NCBI GenBank assembly: GCA_945949175.1 | Contig: CAMFDU010000002.1 | Span: 1-64,000, forward strand | Length of the DNA stretch: 64,000 nucleotides | Source of the DNA: Gulosibacter massiliensis | GTDB taxonomy: Bacteria > Actinomycetota > Actinomycetes > Actinomycetales > Microbacteriaceae | Direction: 5' to 3' | In this document: piece by piece, positions 60,904 to 64,000 of the stretch | Layout of the letters: each line of letters starts with the position of its first letter | Numbering within the stretch: position 1 is the first letter of the stretch | Notes under the pieces: generated by a model | What the model saw: the letters and a program-made list of their open reading frames with translations, nothing else | Told to the model about the DNA's origin: nothing | Databases searched by the model: none | Made by a program: the position numbers and the translations under genes

Positions 60904-61662
60904 TTAGTTACCGAAAATACTGGCAACGATGCTCGTGAGGATCGGTGCGACGACGAGCGCGGGCAACATGTCGGCGACCGATACCGCACGAATGTTCAGC
61001 AAGCGTAGGCCGACACCGAGTAACAAAACTCCGCCTGTCGCCGTGAGAGTAGCGATGGATGCGCCTGGTAGCACGGATCCGAGGGCGAAGGCCGCGAGCG
61101 TCAAAACGCCTTGCCAGATTCCGACGGGAAGAGCGGCGAAGGCGACTCCCCAACCGAGTGAGGCGGCGAAAGCGATCGACGCGAATCCGTCGAGGATTGA
61201 CTTGAGCACGAGCTGGTCTATCCCGAGGCCCATACCGTCACTGAAGGCCCCGAGAATTGCCAGTGGTCCGATGGCAAAAATGAGCGATGCATCGACGAAA
61301 CCCTGGATGAATCGTTCACGGGCGGAATTCGCTGCCGTTCCCGATTTCGCACCGACCTTGGCGTGCAGAAATGACCCAAACGTCTCGAGGCGGGTTTCGA
61401 TGCCAACGAGCGAACCAATGATGCTTCCAATCAGAAGAGCGCCAACAATGATGAGGAAAGGCGCTGCGGGGCCGACCGCCGCAATCAGTTCCGCGTCGCC
61501 AAGAGCGGCAAGATTCAGTCCTCCCATCACGAGCGTGATGAGGCCGAGGGCGTCGGTGACGACTCGATTCGTGCGCTCAGGGAGTTTGGATCCAATAGCC
61601 ACGCCGATGGCGGAACCGGCGACGATTGTCCCGATGTTGATGAGTGTGCCGAGTCCGATCAT
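60904..61662 (-). CDS. DUF554-family membrane protein
   Basis: A 252-residue membrane protein with about seven helices. It begins MIGLGTLINIGTIVAGSAIG, the DUF554 (YdfK-like) signature, and has repeated LGLITLVMGGLNL, GALLIGSIIGSLVGIE and SDGMGLGIDQLVLKSILDG segments. A small-molecule or ion transport role is guessed for the family; unknown here. I place the start at ATG 61662, seven bases after a GATAAT -10; ATG 61671 is an alternative. Confidence 0.82.
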   Translation of the reverse strand: MIGLGTLINIGTIVAGSAIGVAIGSKLPERTNRVVTDALGLITLVMGGLNLAALGDAELIAAVGPAAPFLIIVGALLIGSIIGSLVGIETRLETFGSFLHAKVGAKSGTAANSARERFIQGFVDASLIFAIGPLAILGAFSDGMGLGIDQLVLKSILDGFASIAFAASLGWGVAFAALPVGIWQGVLTLAAFALGSVLPGASIATLTATGGVLLLGVGLRLLNIRAVSVADMLPALVVAPILTSIVASIFGN

Positions 61663-61669
61663 GTCTCTC

Positions 61670-61675
61670 ATTATC
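61670..61675 (-). promoter_or_regulatory. -10 hexamer of the DUF554 gene, leaderless type
   Basis: On the minus strand GATAAT is followed by seven bases and then ATG 61662. Confidence 0.35.
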
Positions 61676-61770
61676 CCGAACGAGGCAAATGCTGTGTTCA
61701 CGCGCATGCTCTTGATCCCGATTTAGCCAGGCATTTTTCCTAAACGAGTTTTAACGGCAAACTTGGGGCT

Positions 61771-64000
61771 ATGACGAAAGTCACCCCTTCCGAAAAGCTC
61801 GCCGGCGAAACAGTTGAGCTCGTTCGACACTGGTTGACGGCGGCGGAAAAGTTCCCAGTTGATGTCAGTGCGACTCGTCTCGCGGGCATCCTCCGGGACC
61901 CCGACGGCCTCACGTTCACGGTCGGCTTCGTCGATGGCGTTGTGCGACCGGAAGACCTGCGCGTCGCGGCCCGAAAGTTGCGTGCGATTGCGCCGAACGT
62001 GCCAGCGTTCTTGCCGTGGTGGATGCGTGTTGCGGTTCGGCTCGGCGGATTTTTTGCCCCCATTCTTCCCTGGGCTGTCATTCCAATCGCCCGAGTTGTT
62101 CTGCGAAAAATGGTCGGGCACCTCATCGTTGACGCGACTCCCTCAAAACTCGGTTCCGTCATCTCGAAATTGAAAAAGCCGGGTGTCCGACTCAACATCA
62201 ATCTTTTGGGTGAGGCGGTGCTCGGTGAACACGAGGCGGCGAAGCGGCTCAAGGGCACGACCGCACTGATCCAACGTGACGATGTCGATTACGTGTCAAT
62301 CAAGGTGTCAGCGACGGTTGCGCCGCACTCACCGTGGTCATATGACCAGAACGTCACCCACGTTGTCGAACGCTTGTTGCCCCTCTACAAACTCGCGGCC
62401 AAGGGTAAATCAAAGACGTTCATCAACCTGGACATGGAGGAATTCAAAGACCTCGACATCACGATCGCGGTCTTTACTCAGATTTTGAATCGCTCCGAAT
62501 TCCTCAAGCTAGAGGCCGGAATTGTTCTACAGGCCTACCTACCCGATGCTCTCGGTGCGATGATGCATCTGCAGAAATGGTCGGCCATGCGTCGCGCCCG
62601 CGGTGGCGCCGCGATTAAGGTTCGTATCGTCAAAGGCGCAAACCTACCCATGGAGCGAGTCGAATCGGCGGTGCACGATTGGCCGCTGGCGACCTGGTCT
62701 ACCAAAGAAGAGAGTGACACGAACTACAAGCGGGTCATCAACTATGCCCTCGACCCGACTCGGATTGAGAATGTCCGAATCGGTGTCGCTGGTCACAACT
62801 TGTTCGACATCGCCTATTCGTGGCTTCTCGCCGAAAAACGGGGAGTTCAGGCGGGGCTCGAATTTGAGATGCTGCTCGGGATGGCTCCCGGTCAGGCCGA
62901 AGCGGTCAAGCGTGACGTTGGCGGCCTTTTGCTGTATACCCCTGTCGTCCACCCCGCTGAGTTCGATGTCGCCATCGCGTACCTGATTCGACGACTCGAG
63001 GAAGGCGCGAGCCAAGACAACTTCATGTCGGCCGTATTCGATTTATCCACGAACGAAGATTTGTTCGAGCGAGAAAAGAATCGCTTTCTGGCATCGCTCA
63101 AAGCGCTCGACACCAAGGTCCCCGCGTCCAATCGAGTCCAAGATCGACGAGCAAAACAGGCACCGATGCCGACGGACGCGTTCCGAAACGCAGCCGATAC
63201 CGATCCCTCCATCGCGGCGAACCGCGAATGGGGCTCAGCGATTATCGGGCGGATCGAGAAATCGACGGCGGGAATAAAGACTGTCACAGCAAACCTCGTC
63301 AAGTCCGCGAAACAACTCGACGACATCATCACTCGGGCATCGACAAAAGGCGCTGCCTGGAGCCGGCTTCCAGCCGCCACAAGGGCGACCATTCTGCACA
63401 AAGCGGGGGAAGCGCTCGAAGCTCGTCGCGCCGAACTCATGGAAATCATGGCCCACGAGACGGGAAAGACCCTCGACCAGTCTGACCCAGAGGTGACCGA
63501 GGCGATCGACTTCGCGCACTATTACGCCGAAAGCGCGAAAGCGCTCGAGGGCATCGACGGCGCGACGCTCACGCCGGCACGACTGACCGTCGTGACCCCG
63601 CCGTGGAACTTCCCGGTCGCGATTCCGGCTGGGTCGACTCTCGCGGCGCTCGCGGCCGGCTCGCCCGTGATAATCAAACCCGCGAGCAATGCGCGTCGAA
63701 GCGGCGCGGTCATGGTGGAAGCACTGTGGGCAGCCGGTGTCCCGCAGGACGCGCTGCAGCTCGTGACGTTCTCTGACAAATCTCTTGGGTCACAGTTGGT
63801 GTCTGATCCCCGGGTGGAGCGGGTCATCCTCACGGGAGGCTACGAGACGGCCGAGGCGTTCCGTGAGCTTCGTCACGACCTGCCGCTTCTAGCCGAAACG
63901 AGCGGCAAGAACGCCATCATCGTCACCCCTAGCGCTGACCTCGACCTTGCGGCCAAGGACGTCATCTACTCGGCCTTCGGGCACGCGGGGCAAAAGTGTT
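61771..64000 (+). CDS. putA: Bifunctional proline dehydrogenase / glutamate-semialdehyde dehydrogenase PutA (3' end outside window)
   Basis: Oxidises proline to glutamate in two coupled steps, with FAD in the first domain and NAD in the second. 743 residues are visible. The proline dehydrogenase barrel covers roughly 90-430, with NINLLGEAVLGEHEA, INLDMEEFKDLDIT, LQAYLPDAL and IKVRIVKGANLPMER (substrate and FAD residues). The aldehyde dehydrogenase part starts near 470 and shows VVTPPWNFPVAIPAGS, VIIKPASNARRS and LAETSGKNAIIV. The last complete codon is the catalytic Cys of GHAGQKC. The frame is open to the window edge. No E. coli-type ribbon-helix-helix DNA-binding domain precedes the barrel. 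Confidence 0.95.
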   Translation, partial: MTKVTPSEKLAGETVELVRHWLTAAEKFPVDVSATRLAGILRDPDGLTFTVGFVDGVVRPEDLRVAARKLRAIAPNVPAFLPWWMRVAVRLGGFFAPILPWAVIPIARVVLRKMVGHLIVDATPSKLGSVISKLKKPGVRLNINLLGEAVLGEHEAAKRLKGTTALIQRDDVDYVSIKVSATVAPHSPWSYDQNVTHVVERLLPLYKLAAKGKSKTFINLDMEEFKDLDITIAVFTQILNRSEFLKLEAGIVLQAYLPDALGAMMHLQKWSAMRRARGGAAIKVRIVKGANLPMERVESAVHDWPLATWSTKEESDTNYKRVINYALDPTRIENVRIGVAGHNLFDIAYSWLLAEKRGVQAGLEFEMLLGMAPGQAEAVKRDVGGLLLYTPVVHPAEFDVAIAYLIRRLEEGASQDNFMSAVFDLSTNEDLFEREKNRFLASLKALDTKVPASNRVQDRRAKQAPMPTDAFRNAADTDPSIAANREWGSAIIGRIEKSTAGIKTVTANLVKSAKQLDDIITRASTKGAAWSRLPAATRATILHKAGEALEARRAELMEIMAHETGKTLDQSDPEVTEAIDFAHYYAESAKALEGIDGATLTPARLTVVTPPWNFPVAIPAGSTLAALAAGSPVIIKPASNARRSGAVMVEALWAAGVPQDALQLVTFSDKSLGSQLVSDPRVERVILTGGYETAEAFRELRHDLPLLAETSGKNAIIVTPSADLDLAAKDVIYSAFGHAGQKC

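Overview
The window is one continuous, densely packed stretch of chromosome from an actinomycete, most likely a small-genome member of the Microbacteriaceae (order Micrococcales). Four things point there. The actinobacterial dnaK-grpE-dnaJ-hspR order carries a HAIR-type operator. dcd closely resembles the actinobacterial bifunctional dCTP deaminase/dUTPase. DUF3073 follows purM, and the carotenoid genes include a lycopene-elongase-like UbiA protein. The genus cannot be fixed from this sequence. I see no rRNA, no intact tRNA, no insertion sequence, no prophage and no CRISPR array. Coding density is extreme: intergenic gaps are mostly under 100 bases, many neighbours overlap by 4 bases, several convergent genes overlap at their 3' ends, and the two longest gaps are about 240 and 220 bases.

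Layout. 0-6.6 kb: dcd, nhaA, and a carotenoid locus (idi divergent from crtB-crtI), then an MFS permease. 6.6-12.9 kb: heat-shock operon dnaK-grpE-dnaJ-hspR-clpB, with an N-domain-less ClpB and a zinc-finger-less DnaJ. 12.9-21.8 kb: nitroreductase, DUF2470-like protein, exonuclease III, pyrE, a Septum_form-domain membrane protein, an orphan DNA methyltransferase, a SpoU rRNA/tRNA methylase, purA, a lipoprotein/acidic secreted protein pair with a coding microsatellite, chorismate mutase, GNAT and a YqaJ-type nuclease. 21.8-30.9 kb: purine biosynthesis (purSQL, purDC, purF, purM) with SCP-like, membrane and DUF3073 proteins. 30.9-35.9 kb: paired crcB fluoride channels, then a two-gene unit of a stand-alone TipAS drug-binding protein and an RND pump that carries a Septum_form domain inside its first extracytoplasmic loop. 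35.9-40.1 kb: XRE-cupin regulator, cyclase-family hydrolase, NCS1 permease, ureohydrolase and NTF2-like protein, probably one catabolic unit. 40.1-42.7 kb: cysK-cysE-acyltransferase and thioredoxin. 42.7-45.9 kb: membrane protein/response regulator/histidine kinase operon. 46.0-48.5 kb: persulfide-defence cluster (rhodanese lipoprotein, CstR-like repressor, CoA-disulfide/persulfide reductase-rhodanese fusion, 38-residue Cys-rich protein). 48.5-54.5 kb: DHA2 drug pump, DEAD-box helicase with a long RD-repeat N-terminus, and a second carotenoid pair (UbiA elongase plus CrtI/CrtD-like desaturase). 54.5-60.9 kb: five-gene IolD-containing catabolic operon with a LacI-type operator. 60.9-64 kb: DUF554 protein and putA, which runs off the window at its catalytic cysteine codon.

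Recurring regulation. At least fifteen genes have a TAnnnT-type -10 hexamer ending only 6-8 bases before the start codon, so their mRNAs are probably leaderless. This pattern also settles several start codons.

Most unusual item. The RND transporter at 32254-35892 carries about 190 extra residues where Gram-negative RND pumps have a docking hairpin. The insert matches, cysteine for cysteine, the extracellular domain of the separate membrane protein at 15228-16403. It is translationally coupled to a TipAS-domain protein.
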